Positions 1-8,476 of a stretch of 64,000 nt of DNA are shown in pieces (position 1 is the first letter of the stretch; each line of letters starts with the position of its first letter). The notes under the pieces were generated by a model. The model made no database searches and was not told the origin of the DNA. It saw only the letters and a program-made list of their open reading frames with translations. The position numbers and the translations under genes are program-made. Source of the DNA: Paenibacillus sp. MBLB1832 (GTDB lineage: Bacteria; Bacillota; Bacilli; Paenibacillales; NBRC-103111); contig NZ_CP130319.1 of NCBI RefSeq assembly GCF_032271945.1, positions 1,817,001 through 1,881,000 on the forward strand. Reading direction: 5' to 3'.

Positions 1-1014
1 CAGATTGATGTTGCGCAAGTCGACATTCGTTGGGTGAATTCATTAGCGGAAGCGGGTCTTCTGGAGGATTTGGGCACCTTGTTTGACAAAAATTGGATTT
101 CAAACAATTTTGATGCCAATTTTCTGAAGATCGGGCAAGTGGAGGGTAAACAGGTTGGCCTTCCGTGGACGTTGGGTGCGCTGGGCATGTTGTACAACCC
201 GACACTGCTGGAAAAAGCAGGTGTGAAGGATGTTCCGACGACTGTCACTGATTTTGAGGATGCACTGAAAAAAGTAAAAGCGTTCGACAAAAACATAGTT
301 CCCTACGCGATTTCCACGAAAGTGGCCTCCAGTGTTTCCACAAACTTCCAAGCATGGCTGTGGCAAAATGGCGGCAATGTGTTTGACAAGGACGGCAAGG
401 TGATCATCAACAATGAAACAGGCGTGAAAACCTTGACGTGGTTTAAGAGCTTGTACGATAACGGGTTGATTAAAATGGACCTGGCCCAAACGGATGCCCG
501 CGTGCTCCACAGCAAAGGCCAATCGGCATTCTACGACGATCTAGTTCTGGCGAAGGGTGTCATGAAGTCCAATGGCATCGCGGATCAGGATCTGGATAAA
601 ATCATACGCCCGATGGCTAGACCGCTAATCAAAGCTGGCGATCAGCCGCAGTCCAAAATCGGTGGTACGGTGCTTGTGGTTTTCAAGGATTCCAAGTATA
701 AGCAGAAGGCTGCTGACTATATCAAGCATGTCGTTGGCGAGCCGGAAGCGCTAAAGTTCTTTAAGGAAAGCGGCAACCTGCCGACATTCAATTCAGCCAT
801 TAAGAATGAGCTAATCCAAAAGGATGCCTATACGAAGAAATTTCTTGAACTGACAACCTTCTCTAAGCGTGCGGAAACAGAGCCCTTCGCTTCAGCCAAG
901 GAGCTGGACAATATTATCACTGAAGAGTTTCAGGCGGGTGTCATGGGGGCCAAGACGCCACAGAAAGCGCTTGACGATGCGGCAACCAAGATCAAATCGA
1001 CTTTGAAAAAATGA
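1..1014 (+). CDS. Sugar ABC transporter substrate-binding protein (5' cut by window)
   Basis: C-terminal about 337 residues of a family-1 extracellular solute-binding protein; the reading frame is open from base 1, so the signal peptide and first lobe start lie outside the window. The visible part has the usual two-lobe features: a WTLGALGMLYNP segment, an alternating alpha/beta pattern, and a C-terminal stretch that reads GGTVLVVFKDSKYKQ followed by a helix with EALKFFKE. Such lipoproteins bind an oligosaccharide or sugar outside the membrane and hand it to the two permeases that follow directly (11-base gap to the next start). The substrate cannot be read from sequence. Confidence 0.9.
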   Translation, partial: QIDVAQVDIRWVNSLAEAGLLEDLGTLFDKNWISNNFDANFLKIGQVEGKQVGLPWTLGALGMLYNPTLLEKAGVKDVPTTVTDFEDALKKVKAFDKNIVPYAISTKVASSVSTNFQAWLWQNGGNVFDKDGKVIINNETGVKTLTWFKSLYDNGLIKMDLAQTDARVLHSKGQSAFYDDLVLAKGVMKSNGIADQDLDKIIRPMARPLIKAGDQPQSKIGGTVLVVFKDSKYKQKAADYIKHVVGEPEALKFFKESGNLPTFNSAIKNELIQKDAYTKKFLELTTFSKRAETEPFASAKELDNIITEEFQAGVMGAKTPQKALDDAATKIKSTLKK

Positions 1015-1024
1015 GGTGATTCGC

Positions 1025-1954
1025 ATGAGTGATCATGCTGCGACCCGGCTGAAGCCGAACGCGCGGAAGAACCCATTGCTAGGTAAAAAGCTGACAGAAA
1101 GCCAATTCGGCTTTCTGTTAGTCCTACCGGCCTTGCTGGTTTTTATGATGGTTATTTTTTATCCTTTCATCAATTCGCTTTACATGAGTATGACCAATCA
1201 GAGTTTGTTGAAACAAAACCGTTCCTTCGTTGGATTAGACAACTTCAAGCAAGTGTTCACGGATCCTGATTTCTTGGCCATCATCAAGAATACGTTGATA
1301 TTTGTAGCAGGAGGCACCTTAGCTCCGTTCGTTCTGGGACTGATCTGGGCGATCGTTCTAAATCAAGGCTTTAAGGGAGCTGAAATACTTAGAGGGCTAA
1401 CGCTGGTTGCTTGGATCGTACCCAGTACAGCCATTGGTTTTTTATGGATGTGGATATTCCACGCCCAATACGGCGTGTTAAATGGTGTGTTAAGCTTCTT
1501 CGGCCTTATTGACAACAACATCAATTGGCTCGGTCAAACAGAAACCTCCATGATGGTCGTTATTATTGCCAAATCATGGCAGACGCTGCCTTGGTTTATG
1601 GCTTTTCTGCTAGGGGGCCTTCAAGGTGTTTCTACCGAGCAAGTGGAAGCGGCTCGAATTGACGGGGCAGGCAATTGGCAGGTGCTGCGGCATGTCGTAT
1701 TGCCGGATATGAAAGAAATCATTTCCTTGGTACTTTTACTTGGAACGATCGGAAGCCTTCAGCATTTTGATCTTCCATGGGTCATGACGCAAGGTGGACC
1801 TGCTACCTCGACGACAACCTTGTCCATCGCTGTTTATCGCAGTGCTTTCCAGGAGTTTAATTTGGGCAATGCTGCAGCTATCGGAGCGGTTTGGGTCGTT
1901 CTGCTGGGCGTATTCGGATACTTCTACTTGCGCAATGCGAGTAAAGATGCCTGA
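1025..1954 (+). CDS. Sugar ABC transporter permease, MalF/UgpA type
   Basis: Inner-membrane permease of about 309 residues with six hydrophobic segments (first at FGFLLVLPALLVFMMV). The cytoplasmic EAA loop that docks the ATPase is clear near residue 205: EAARIDGAGNWQVLRHVVLP. A GTG at 1016 is in frame, but the GAGGTGAT ribosome site sits at 1014-1020, so ATG at 1025 is the better start. Forms a heterodimer with the next gene. No ATPase gene is in the operon, as is common for this family, where one shared MsmX-type ATPase serves many permeases. Confidence 0.92.
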   Translation: MSDHAATRLKPNARKNPLLGKKLTESQFGFLLVLPALLVFMMVIFYPFINSLYMSMTNQSLLKQNRSFVGLDNFKQVFTDPDFLAIIKNTLIFVAGGTLAPFVLGLIWAIVLNQGFKGAEILRGLTLVAWIVPSTAIGFLWMWIFHAQYGVLNGVLSFFGLIDNNINWLGQTETSMMVVIIAKSWQTLPWFMAFLLGGLQGVSTEQVEAARIDGAGNWQVLRHVVLPDMKEIISLVLLLGTIGSLQHFDLPWVMTQGGPATSTTTLSIAVYRSAFQEFNLGNAAAIGAVWVVLLGVFGYFYLRNASKDA

Positions 1955-1977
1955 GGCTAAGAAGGGAGGGTGCACGC

Positions 1978-2808
1978 ATGTTTGAAAAAACAACAGGCTT
2001 TCGCTTGTTTTTCTGGATTGCCTTAATTGCTATTGGACTATTTGTTTTCTTTCCACTTTATTGGATGTTAAATACCGCGTTAAAGCCACATACGGAGACA
2101 TTCACACTCTCGTTTGTCCCGGAGCATCTGACCTTCAGCAATTTTGTCAACGTCATACTGGATAAATCAATCATGATGTATCTGAGAAACAGCCTATATG
2201 TTTCGATCGTCAGCAGCTTTTTCACAATGGTCATCTCTGCGTATGCGGGCTACAGCTTTTCGAAGTACCGATATAGAGGGCGAACGTCTTTTATGATGCT
2301 GATTTTGCTTTCCAAAATGTTTCCGCATGCGATCCTGCTGCTGACCATTTACACGATGATGAAATCCTACGGGCTGCTCGATCATTATCTTTCATTGATT
2401 TTAGCGTTCGTTACGTTCTCCCTGCCGGTAGGCACATGGACGATGAAGGCTTACTTCGATCAGCTGCCGGACGCCATTATTGAATCGGCGAAGATTGACG
2501 GGGCCAGTCAATTGACCATTATCCACCGTATTATTGCACCGCTTGCGGTTCCAGGATTGGTCTCCACGGCCATTTACGGGTTCGTGTGGAGCTGGAATGA
2601 CCTGCTGTATTCCTTAACCTTGGTCACTTCGCCTGAGAAACGGACGCTGGCTCCAGGTTTGATTTTGAACTATATCAGCGAGTTTCAGGAAAGCTGGGGA
2701 GCGATGATGGCGGCATCGATTGTTGTGTCGATTCCAGTGACGCTGATGTTTATTTTCCTGCAGCGCTATTTCATTCAGGGACTCACTTCCGGTGCGGTAA
2801 AAGGATAG
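1978..2808 (+). CDS. Sugar ABC transporter permease, MalG type
   Basis: 276-residue carbohydrate permease of the MalG/UgpE type. It begins with a membrane segment (FFWIALIAIGLFVFFPLYWM), followed by an extracytoplasmic loop (TLSFVPEHLTFSNF) typical of the second permease of sugar importers, and has the EAA loop ESAKIDGASQLTIIHRIIAP near residue 170. A strong AAGGGAGG site precedes the ATG. It is the last gene of the transporter unit and is followed by a terminator hairpin. Confidence 0.92.
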   Translation: MFEKTTGFRLFFWIALIAIGLFVFFPLYWMLNTALKPHTETFTLSFVPEHLTFSNFVNVILDKSIMMYLRNSLYVSIVSSFFTMVISAYAGYSFSKYRYRGRTSFMMLILLSKMFPHAILLLTIYTMMKSYGLLDHYLSLILAFVTFSLPVGTWTMKAYFDQLPDAIIESAKIDGASQLTIIHRIIAPLAVPGLVSTAIYGFVWSWNDLLYSLTLVTSPEKRTLAPGLILNYISEFQESWGAMMAASIVVSIPVTLMFIFLQRYFIQGLTSGAVKG

Positions 2809-2828
2809 GCACGATTGGCGCTAAACTC

Positions 2829-2869
2829 GACCCGGATGTGCCGAAAGCAGGCAAGTCCGGGTCTTTGTT
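2829..2869 (+). terminator. Rho-independent terminator after the permease operon
   Basis: Eight-base arms GACCCGGA (2829-2836) and TCCGGGTC (2856-2863) followed by TTTGTT. It separates the transporter from the amidohydrolase gene, which has its own ribosome site. Confidence 0.7.
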
Positions 2870-2920
2870 CAACATGGGAATGAAATTGAAAGTTAGCCGT
2901 AGACAAGAGGAGGAACGGAA

Positions 2921-3982
2921 ATGAGTCTGCCTACAAAAGTCATTGATTGTGATGTCCACAACGCATTAACCAGCCCGCTTGAGCTGGTGCCTTATTTGCC
3001 GGAGCCCTTCGCCACCCGTTTGCGGGAGACAGGCATGATGGCGGTGCCGAACGGCTGGTATTCCCCTGCTGGTCCTTATCGCAAGGATGCGATTCCGCCA
3101 AGTGGCGGAGCCCCAGGCTCTGATCCTGATTTTGTATACGAGCATCTGGTGAAGCCTTACAACATGGCATATGCCATGCTGCTCGGTGACCGTATCATGA
3201 ATATTTGTAATCACCCTGACGCTGACTATGCTTCAGCATTGGCTAGCGCCTACAACAATTGGATGATCGATAAATGGCTCGGCACGTATAAGGAGTTTAA
3301 AGGAGCACTCGTTGTAGCACCGCAGGATCCACACGCGGCCGCCCGGGAAATTGACCGCCTGGGGGGGCACCCGGATATCGTGCAGGTGATGATGGGTACT
3401 GGCGCGAGAATGGGATATGGCCAGCGGTTTTATCATCCTATTTATGAAGCTGCGCAGCGTCAGGGGCTGCCCATCATCTTACATCCGGGAGCGGAGGGCT
3501 CCGGTGTGTCCAATGCGCCTACGGCAGCCGGTTACCCGAGCAGCTACTTGGAGTGGCATACGAGCCTGTCGCAGAACTACATGGCACACTTGCTTAGTCT
3601 GATTTGTGAAGGCGTGTTTGCCAAGTACCCCGGCTTGAAGGTCGTCCTCGCAGAAGGCGGTATTGGCTGGCTGCCTCACCTGATGTGGCGGCTGGACAAG
3701 AATTATAAAGCACTCCGCGCCCAGGTGCCATGGTTGACGAGAATGCCCAGCGAGTATGTGCGTGACCACTGCTTCCTGACCACGCAGCCCATCGAAGAGC
3801 CAGCGGATGCGAAGCACCTTGCCTATATGTTCGAAATGATTGATGCGGAGAATATTCTGCTCTTCTCCAGCGACTACCCACACTGGGATTTCGACGCGCC
3901 GCCGCAAATTTTGCGAAAGCTTTCGGAAGAAGCGCGGGAGAAAATCTTTTATCGCAATGCTAAAGTGTTGTATCAACTGTGA
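2921..3982 (+). CDS. Amidohydrolase_2 family metal-dependent hydrolase/decarboxylase
   Basis: 353-residue cytoplasmic TIM-barrel protein of the amidohydrolase-2 (ACMSD-like) family. Visible metal ligands are the N-terminal DCDVH (Asp11, His13), the His in IILHPG, a His in the long helix after ICEGVFAKYP, and the C-terminal Asp of SSDYPHWD. Family members are Zn or Mn enzymes that decarboxylate or hydrolyse aromatic and related acids or lactones; the exact reaction is not predictable here. A GAGGAGG site precedes the ATG. The Rieske gene follows after 15 bases, suggesting the two act on the same substrate. Confidence 0.85.
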   Translation: MSLPTKVIDCDVHNALTSPLELVPYLPEPFATRLRETGMMAVPNGWYSPAGPYRKDAIPPSGGAPGSDPDFVYEHLVKPYNMAYAMLLGDRIMNICNHPDADYASALASAYNNWMIDKWLGTYKEFKGALVVAPQDPHAAAREIDRLGGHPDIVQVMMGTGARMGYGQRFYHPIYEAAQRQGLPIILHPGAEGSGVSNAPTAAGYPSSYLEWHTSLSQNYMAHLLSLICEGVFAKYPGLKVVLAEGGIGWLPHLMWRLDKNYKALRAQVPWLTRMPSEYVRDHCFLTTQPIEEPADAKHLAYMFEMIDAENILLFSSDYPHWDFDAPPQILRKLSEEAREKIFYRNAKVLYQL

Positions 3983-3997
3983 GAGGAGAGGTGCTTC

Positions 3998-4354
3998 ATG
4001 CCAGCCTATACGGTAGGGACCATTGAGGAAATTCTAGAGGATTCTCATAAAGTCGTCCAAATCGAAAACCGTTCCATTGGTGTTTATAACGTAAAAGGGA
4101 CGTATTATGCTATTCATAACTACTGTCCCCATCAAGGGGCGGAAATTTGTCAAGGCCTCGTCTGCGGAACGACGCTTCCTTCTGAAGTACATCAGTACAG
4201 TTTCGGCCGGCAAGGGGAGATCGTGCGCTGTCCTTGGCATGGGTGGGAATTTGATATCAAGACGGGGAAGTCGCTCTTCAGTGATAAGGTAAGGATTCGT
4301 TCCTATCCGGTTGTCGTGGAAAATGGGCAAATCTCAGTCGTTCTCGGGGGATAG
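3998..4354 (+). CDS. Small Rieske [2Fe-2S] protein
   Basis: 118-residue single-domain Rieske protein. Cluster ligands are all present: Cys43-Pro-His45 in NYCPHQGAE and Cys78-x-x-His81 in CPWHGWEFD. The spacing between the two boxes (32 residues) is longer than in many ferredoxins because of an insert with an extra Cys (VCGTTLPSE). No dioxygenase catalytic domain is attached, so it resembles the ferredoxin component of a ring hydroxylase or a free-standing electron carrier. It lies in one unit with the amidohydrolase; no oxygenase or reductase partner is nearby, which is unusual. Confidence 0.85.
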   Translation: MPAYTVGTIEEILEDSHKVVQIENRSIGVYNVKGTYYAIHNYCPHQGAEICQGLVCGTTLPSEVHQYSFGRQGEIVRCPWHGWEFDIKTGKSLFSDKVRIRSYPVVVENGQISVVLGG

Positions 4355-4361
4355 AGTCAAC

Positions 4362-5897
4362 ATGATTAATTGGAGGCAGGAATTGGAGACTTATGTGAAA
4401 TTGGTAAGAATTCCTTGCACGGAAGCTGGATACGCAGATGAAGAAAAGTCTGGCGAAGCTGGTCATCACGGTGATCTACAGCTGTGGGAGCAGGTAGGAA
4501 AACGTAAAGTCGGGTGGTTATCGTTCGATTTGCAGCTGCTGAAGGGCAAAGTCATTCGGCGTGCTTACCTGCGTTTGGTCAATGGCGCAGGCCATGCTTG
4601 GGATGCAACAGCGGAGGTAACGGTAAGTGCAGCGAGGCCGCAGAGCTCGGAGACAAGAAGTAGTCAGGAAGCGATCTCCCAGCAGCTTTCCATCACACAG
4701 CGTGTCTTTCGCGTGCCCGAATGGCAGCCGGGGTGGTTCATTGACATCACAGACATCGCAGAGGGCTGGATGAACGGGAAGATTCCAAACGAAGGTTTGC
4801 ACCTTCAGGGCGGTTGTGAGTATAGTCCTTTATTTATTAAAGCGGGAACCGAATATGAAGGCTTAAATCCCATGCTTGTGATCGTTTGTTCATACACGAA
4901 GCAAGGTAGTGGAGCGCTAACGGATCGGCAAAAGCAAAACTTTGCACTCGAAGCGCTATCACAGCTATATCTAGTTCGTGATATAAGCTGGTCGGGCTCC
5001 TTTGTCCGCAACGCGCAGGCCCAGGCCGATGCATGGGGTTGGGGAATCGAGTATCGACGGGCGTTGCAGACGTACTTTGATTTCTGCATAACGGAGGATG
5101 GCAAGTTCCGCAACGTTTCTGAGGAATATTTCTATGTAGGAGCCTGCGGACAGGCGTTAATCCACTTGCATGCGGCAACTGGCTTAGCCAAGTACAGAAC
5201 AGCGCTGCAACAATTGCGCGACGGGATTCATGCATTACCTAGAAGCCAGGAAGGCATTATTACCGCACATGATCGCGTCGAGATCGAGCTGATCTTTTGT
5301 GTATGTGCGTTCCTCGCTTATTATCACGATGCATGTAACGATCGGTCCAGCTTGGATTTGGCGATCGATCAAACAATTGCCATCTATGATGTCATGGTCC
5401 TGGATCAACCCGACGGCATTCCTCTGCAAAACAGCAATCGGCCGGGCAGTAAAGGCTGGTCCCGCGGCATGGGCTGGACGATGGCGGGCATGGGCAAGCT
5501 GCTGGCTAGCACCGGCGTGAGGCGGCATCGGCGCTATGGGGAGCTGTGCGAGCGCTTCATCCAGTTAAGCCATGCACTGAAGCCGATGCAAACGCCAGGC
5601 GGCATGTGGCGCAGTATCGTACATTTTCAGCACAGGCCGGAGGAGGTCACGGGCACAGCGCTCATTGCGCTTGGCTACGAGTACGGCTTTCAGCAAGGCG
5701 TACTGGATGCGAGTTATGCCCGGTGTGTGGATGATGCTTTGCAAGGCATCACCAAATATACACGCACGGGTATCGATATGCGTGCATGCTTTCCGATGAA
5801 TTTTCATGAGAAGTATGAGGTGACGGATTTTAGCGGGAATTCGGATCAGGGCTATGGCGCTTGGATGGAGCTGCTCGTATGTGTAATGAACAGATAG
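4362..5897 (+). CDS. GH88/GH105-like six-hairpin hydrolase with N-terminal DNRLRE domain
   Basis: 511-residue protein starting at ATG 4362, eight bases after the Rieske stop, behind GGGGGATAGAG; an in-frame GTG at 4311 would overlap the Rieske gene and has no ribosome site. Residues about 5-165 resemble a DNRLRE/CBM96-like domain (pattern WFIDITDIAEGWMNG then NEGLHLQGG). The rest is an alpha/alpha barrel with WSRGMGW at residues 366-372, a hallmark of unsaturated rhamnogalacturonyl/glucuronyl hydrolases (WxRGxGW), and SDQGYGAW near the end. There is no signal peptide, so it should act in the cytoplasm on imported unsaturated oligosaccharides. A DNRLRE domain on a cytoplasmic enzyme is odd. 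Confidence 0.7.
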   Translation: MINWRQELETYVKLVRIPCTEAGYADEEKSGEAGHHGDLQLWEQVGKRKVGWLSFDLQLLKGKVIRRAYLRLVNGAGHAWDATAEVTVSAARPQSSETRSSQEAISQQLSITQRVFRVPEWQPGWFIDITDIAEGWMNGKIPNEGLHLQGGCEYSPLFIKAGTEYEGLNPMLVIVCSYTKQGSGALTDRQKQNFALEALSQLYLVRDISWSGSFVRNAQAQADAWGWGIEYRRALQTYFDFCITEDGKFRNVSEEYFYVGACGQALIHLHAATGLAKYRTALQQLRDGIHALPRSQEGIITAHDRVEIELIFCVCAFLAYYHDACNDRSSLDLAIDQTIAIYDVMVLDQPDGIPLQNSNRPGSKGWSRGMGWTMAGMGKLLASTGVRRHRRYGELCERFIQLSHALKPMQTPGGMWRSIVHFQHRPEEVTGTALIALGYEYGFQQGVLDASYARCVDDALQGITKYTRTGIDMRACFPMNFHEKYEVTDFSGNSDQGYGAWMELLVCVMNR

Positions 5898-6412
5898 AGA
5901 TTATTCGCAGGATTTCATATCCCTATTGGATTCGATTAAAGAATGAAGAGAGTAAGGATTTGTTATGTTGCCCCTTTAGAAGGCGTGCGGGAATAGGGCG
6001 AATATACCAACGGCCTGCATGACGCAGCAGTGTGTTCCCGTGAATATAACCGCTGAGATCACCTGACTCCCCTAAAACACCAGCTAAAGCGATCGCACTT
6101 ATGCCTGAAATGGCAAGGATTTTGCCTGCATAAGGTATTCGTGCAAGTACGGTTTCGGGATGGGCGGTTGGTGCATTGAGTTTGGAATGAAGAAATAAAA
6201 CCCGTGCAAATTGAGGGTTTATTTTTTATTCCTAATAGAGTTTGTCCACTGGTGGGGGCATAGCTCAAGCGAAAGCGCGGGAGGAAAGATTCTTCCTCTA
6301 GTTCTCACTAGGTAGTGGAGTTTAATTATTTCAGCTGCGTTCACTCCGTTGGGTGAACGCCTATTTTATTAGGTGAAAGTATAACGCAAACGCAGATGAA
6401 TAAAGGGAATAA
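5898..6412. other. Non-coding interval with gene debris and hairpins
   Basis: No intact gene. It holds a transposase remnant on the minus strand (6013-6177), an imperfect AT-rich hairpin with arms starting GGAAT at 6184 and ending at 6232, and a perfect eight-base hairpin GCGTTCAC/GTGAACGC at 6337-6344 and 6353-6360 followed by CTATTTTATT, which resembles a terminator. Confidence 0.6.
6013..6177 (-). mobile_element. Remnant of an IS110/IS116/IS902-type transposase
   Basis: The minus strand reads without stop through IPYAGKILAISGISAIALAG and then GVLGESGDLSGY and LLRHAG. This matches the C-terminal helix-hairpin-helix (transposase_20) pattern of IS110-family enzymes: IPyxxxLLxIxGI...AGxLAExGDixxF...LxxxAG. 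No start, no N-terminal DEDD domain and no element ends are visible, so this is an inactive fragment of roughly 55 codons. Confidence 0.6.
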
Positions 6413-6541
6413 AGGGACTATTTGAATCCCCTAGAACTAGCACCGTTCGAAATTAAGACAATACGCATTAAGCGAAGGAACGTTAACGATTCACAGATAC
6501 ATACTGGCGGATCTAACCCAATTATAGGACAGACAAATTAG
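6413..6541 (+). pseudogene. C-terminal tail of a GH38 alpha-mannosidase
   Basis: About 42 codons ending in TAG at 6539-6541. The segment LNPLELAPFEIKTIRI closely matches the end of the intact GH38 gene at 57440-60559 (IPLELNPFEIKTIRI). A stop (TAA at 6410) sits just upstream and no other GH38 sequence is found, so only the 3' end survives, together with the terminator that follows. Confidence 0.7.
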
Positions 6542-6548
6542 GTATAAA

Positions 6549-6591
6549 AAATAGGAAGCGAGACCTTGTAGAAAGGTCTTGCTTCCTATTT
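6549..6591 (+). terminator. Terminator hairpin behind the GH38 remnant
   Basis: Nineteen-pair stem: AAATAGGAAGC (6549-6559) pairs with GCTTCCTATTT (6581-6591), one G-U pair, then AGACCTT with AAGGTCT around the loop GTAGA. A-rich on the left and T-rich on the right, it could act in both directions. Confidence 0.75.
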
Positions 6592-6829
6592 GCTCTAATA
6601 ACAGCGTACCTCGTACACACCAGCAGAAGGATACCTTTGCTATCCTAACAATCGTATTAGCTTTAAATTATGATGGCGGGTGTTGATTTGAATTACAATT
6701 TTGTAGCTATGTGATATTTTTTATGACCCCTGAAGATAGTGGAGAAGCCGGTATGCGGATAACGCACACCGGTTTTTTTATAGTCAAGCATCTATAGAAG
6801 CTGACGTATAAAAATTTGGAAATAAATAC
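6592..6829. other. Intergenic interval before the GntR-controlled operon
   Basis: No gene seen. It holds only the terminator-like hairpin at 6748-6779 and AT-rich spacer. Confidence 0.5.
6748..6779 (+). terminator. Rho-independent terminator
   Basis: Ten-base arms CCGGTATGCG (6748-6757) and CGCACACCGG (6763-6772) with one mismatch, loop GATAA, then seven T. The gene it once served is gone; today it insulates the following promoter. Confidence 0.75.
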
Positions 6830-6858
6830 TTGTCAATTGGGATGACCAATGCTAAGAT
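6830..6858 (+). promoter_or_regulatory. Sigma-A type promoter of the 7.1-14.7 kb operon
   Basis: -35 TTGTCA at 6830-6835, 17-base spacer, -10 TAAGAT at 6853-6858. It lies about 220 bases upstream of the first gene, so the transcript has a long leader. The operator at 6872-6889 begins just past the predicted start site. Confidence 0.6.
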
Positions 6859-6871
6859 AAACATGCAAAGA

Positions 6872-6889
6872 TTATACAATATACAATAT
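6872..6889 (+). promoter_or_regulatory. Probable GntR operator (operon promoter)
   Basis: TTATACAATATACAATAT. Its reverse complement matches 14683-14700, in front of the GntR gene, at 16 of 18 positions. Its place just after the -10 suits repression by blocking initiation or early elongation. Confidence 0.55.
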
Positions 6890-7082
6890 ATTCACGATTG
6901 GCATGGAGCTAAATCTGGAGGTGAGAGGAAAGAGTAAAGTTAATACATACTCAAATCAATTACTGTTTTTGGAAGCTGGGTCAGGGAGTCGATTTCAAGT
7001 CGTTGATCACAAAGAAACATGTTTTCGTTGAAAAGTTTGGCTAATAGTCAACCAATAAATTAAATCCTGGGGGAAAATGCGA

Positions 7083-8444
7083 ATGAAAAAATCAATGGGT
7101 ATTTTATTAACGCTTTTTCTAGTCGTGGTCACGATTACGGCATGTGGTACTAGCAATACAAGTTCAAGTACTTCAGCCCCGGCAACAACAGCATCAGACT
7201 CATCTAAACCGAGCGAAAAAGAAAGCGCTGTCACAAAAGTTGTGCGAGTAGTCATTGCGGCAGCTGTCAATGACGTGGATAAAGAGAATAACAAGAAAAT
7301 TAAAGACTTGTTTGAAAAGGTAAACCCTGGATATAAATTGGAATTCGTTGAAATGGACAATAAAGTAGAGAGCGGTAAGATAACAACCTTATTAAATTCA
7401 GGCGTGGATCTCCCCAATGCGATAAATATCAGCTCGGGGCCAGGCAGAGTCGCGGTACTATCAGGAGCCAATCTCATTATGCAGCTGGATGACTTCTACG
7501 CGAAGAACGGTTGGGCTGATAAATTAAATCCAGGCGCTTATAACTACATCTCTGGCAACAAAATATTCGAAGTTCCGAATGCGATTGATGCGATTGAAAT
7601 CTATTATAACAAGGATATCTTCCAGAATCTGGGGATCGAAGTTCCTAAAACGAGCACGGATTTCATGAACGCGTTGCAAAAGATTAAAGCTTCCGGAATG
7701 ACCCCAATCTCCGTCGGAGCAAGAGATGGATTCGCAAGCGGTTGGTTATTTGGAAACATTCTAGAAGCTACTGCCGGACATAAAACGGTCGACAAAGTGT
7801 TGTATGGCCAAGCGAAGTGGAACGATGATGCTTATGTAAAAGCGGTTGAAACTTTAGGCGATTGGGTTAAGCAAGGCTTTATCGATAAAGAATCCGTAAC
7901 GATTTCGGATAATGACGCAAAAGCAAGATTTTTAGATAAGAAGCAAGCGATGATCGCGATAGGAACTTGGTTTATTACGGATATTATTGCGAAAAAAGCA
8001 GAAGAGAATGTTGGCATGTTCACTTTACCTTCCTTTGTAGCTGGTGAAAGTACGTTACCGACAGGAGGCCCGGCTAATTCATGGGTTATTCCGGCCAAAG
8101 TGAAAGATGTTGATCTCTCCGTCAAATGGATTAACTTCATCCTTTCGAACGATTATGCAAAATTCTTAGGGCAAGATCCGAATTCCAATTCCATTTCTGC
8201 CTCTAAAGCATTCGGAAGTAATCCACCGGTAGGTAAGCTTCTTCAACAAGCAATTAAATCGATTGAGCAAGGAGCCGCTTATAATCCGAGCGTTTTCATC
8301 GGAGCTGAGACGAAAAGTGCCTATTATCAAAACCTGCAAGGTATCATTGGCGGACTTGTGAAACCAAAGGATGCAATGGCGAACATTCAAGCTGGTGCTG
8401 ACAAGGATGCTAGTGCCGGATTTAAATTAACAAAGAGCAAATAG
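7083..8444 (+). CDS. Sugar ABC transporter substrate-binding lipoprotein
   Basis: 453-residue family-1 solute-binding protein with a lipoprotein signal; the lipobox ITAC places the lipidated Cys at residue 21. ATG 7083 is preferred over ATG 7077 because the GGGGG ribosome site ends at 7073. Ser/Thr-rich linker after the Cys, then a two-lobe fold (KIKDLFEKVNPGYKLEFVEM; LPTGGPANSWVIPAK). First gene of an eight-gene operon of transporter and catabolic enzymes, so it should bind the sugar or sugar acid that those enzymes degrade. Confidence 0.93.
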   Translation: MKKSMGILLTLFLVVVTITACGTSNTSSSTSAPATTASDSSKPSEKESAVTKVVRVVIAAAVNDVDKENNKKIKDLFEKVNPGYKLEFVEMDNKVESGKITTLLNSGVDLPNAINISSGPGRVAVLSGANLIMQLDDFYAKNGWADKLNPGAYNYISGNKIFEVPNAIDAIEIYYNKDIFQNLGIEVPKTSTDFMNALQKIKASGMTPISVGARDGFASGWLFGNILEATAGHKTVDKVLYGQAKWNDDAYVKAVETLGDWVKQGFIDKESVTISDNDAKARFLDKKQAMIAIGTWFITDIIAKKAEENVGMFTLPSFVAGESTLPTGGPANSWVIPAKVKDVDLSVKWINFILSNDYAKFLGQDPNSNSISASKAFGSNPPVGKLLQQAIKSIEQGAAYNPSVFIGAETKSAYYQNLQGIIGGLVKPKDAMANIQAGADKDASAGFKLTKSK

Positions 8445-8476
8445 CAGCTGATTAGTGGGCACAAGGAGGGAATAAG

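Noticed and set aside
4311-4361. Upstream start of the GH105-like gene inside the Rieske gene
   Set aside because: No ribosome site; ATG 4362 has one and gives a sensible N-terminus.
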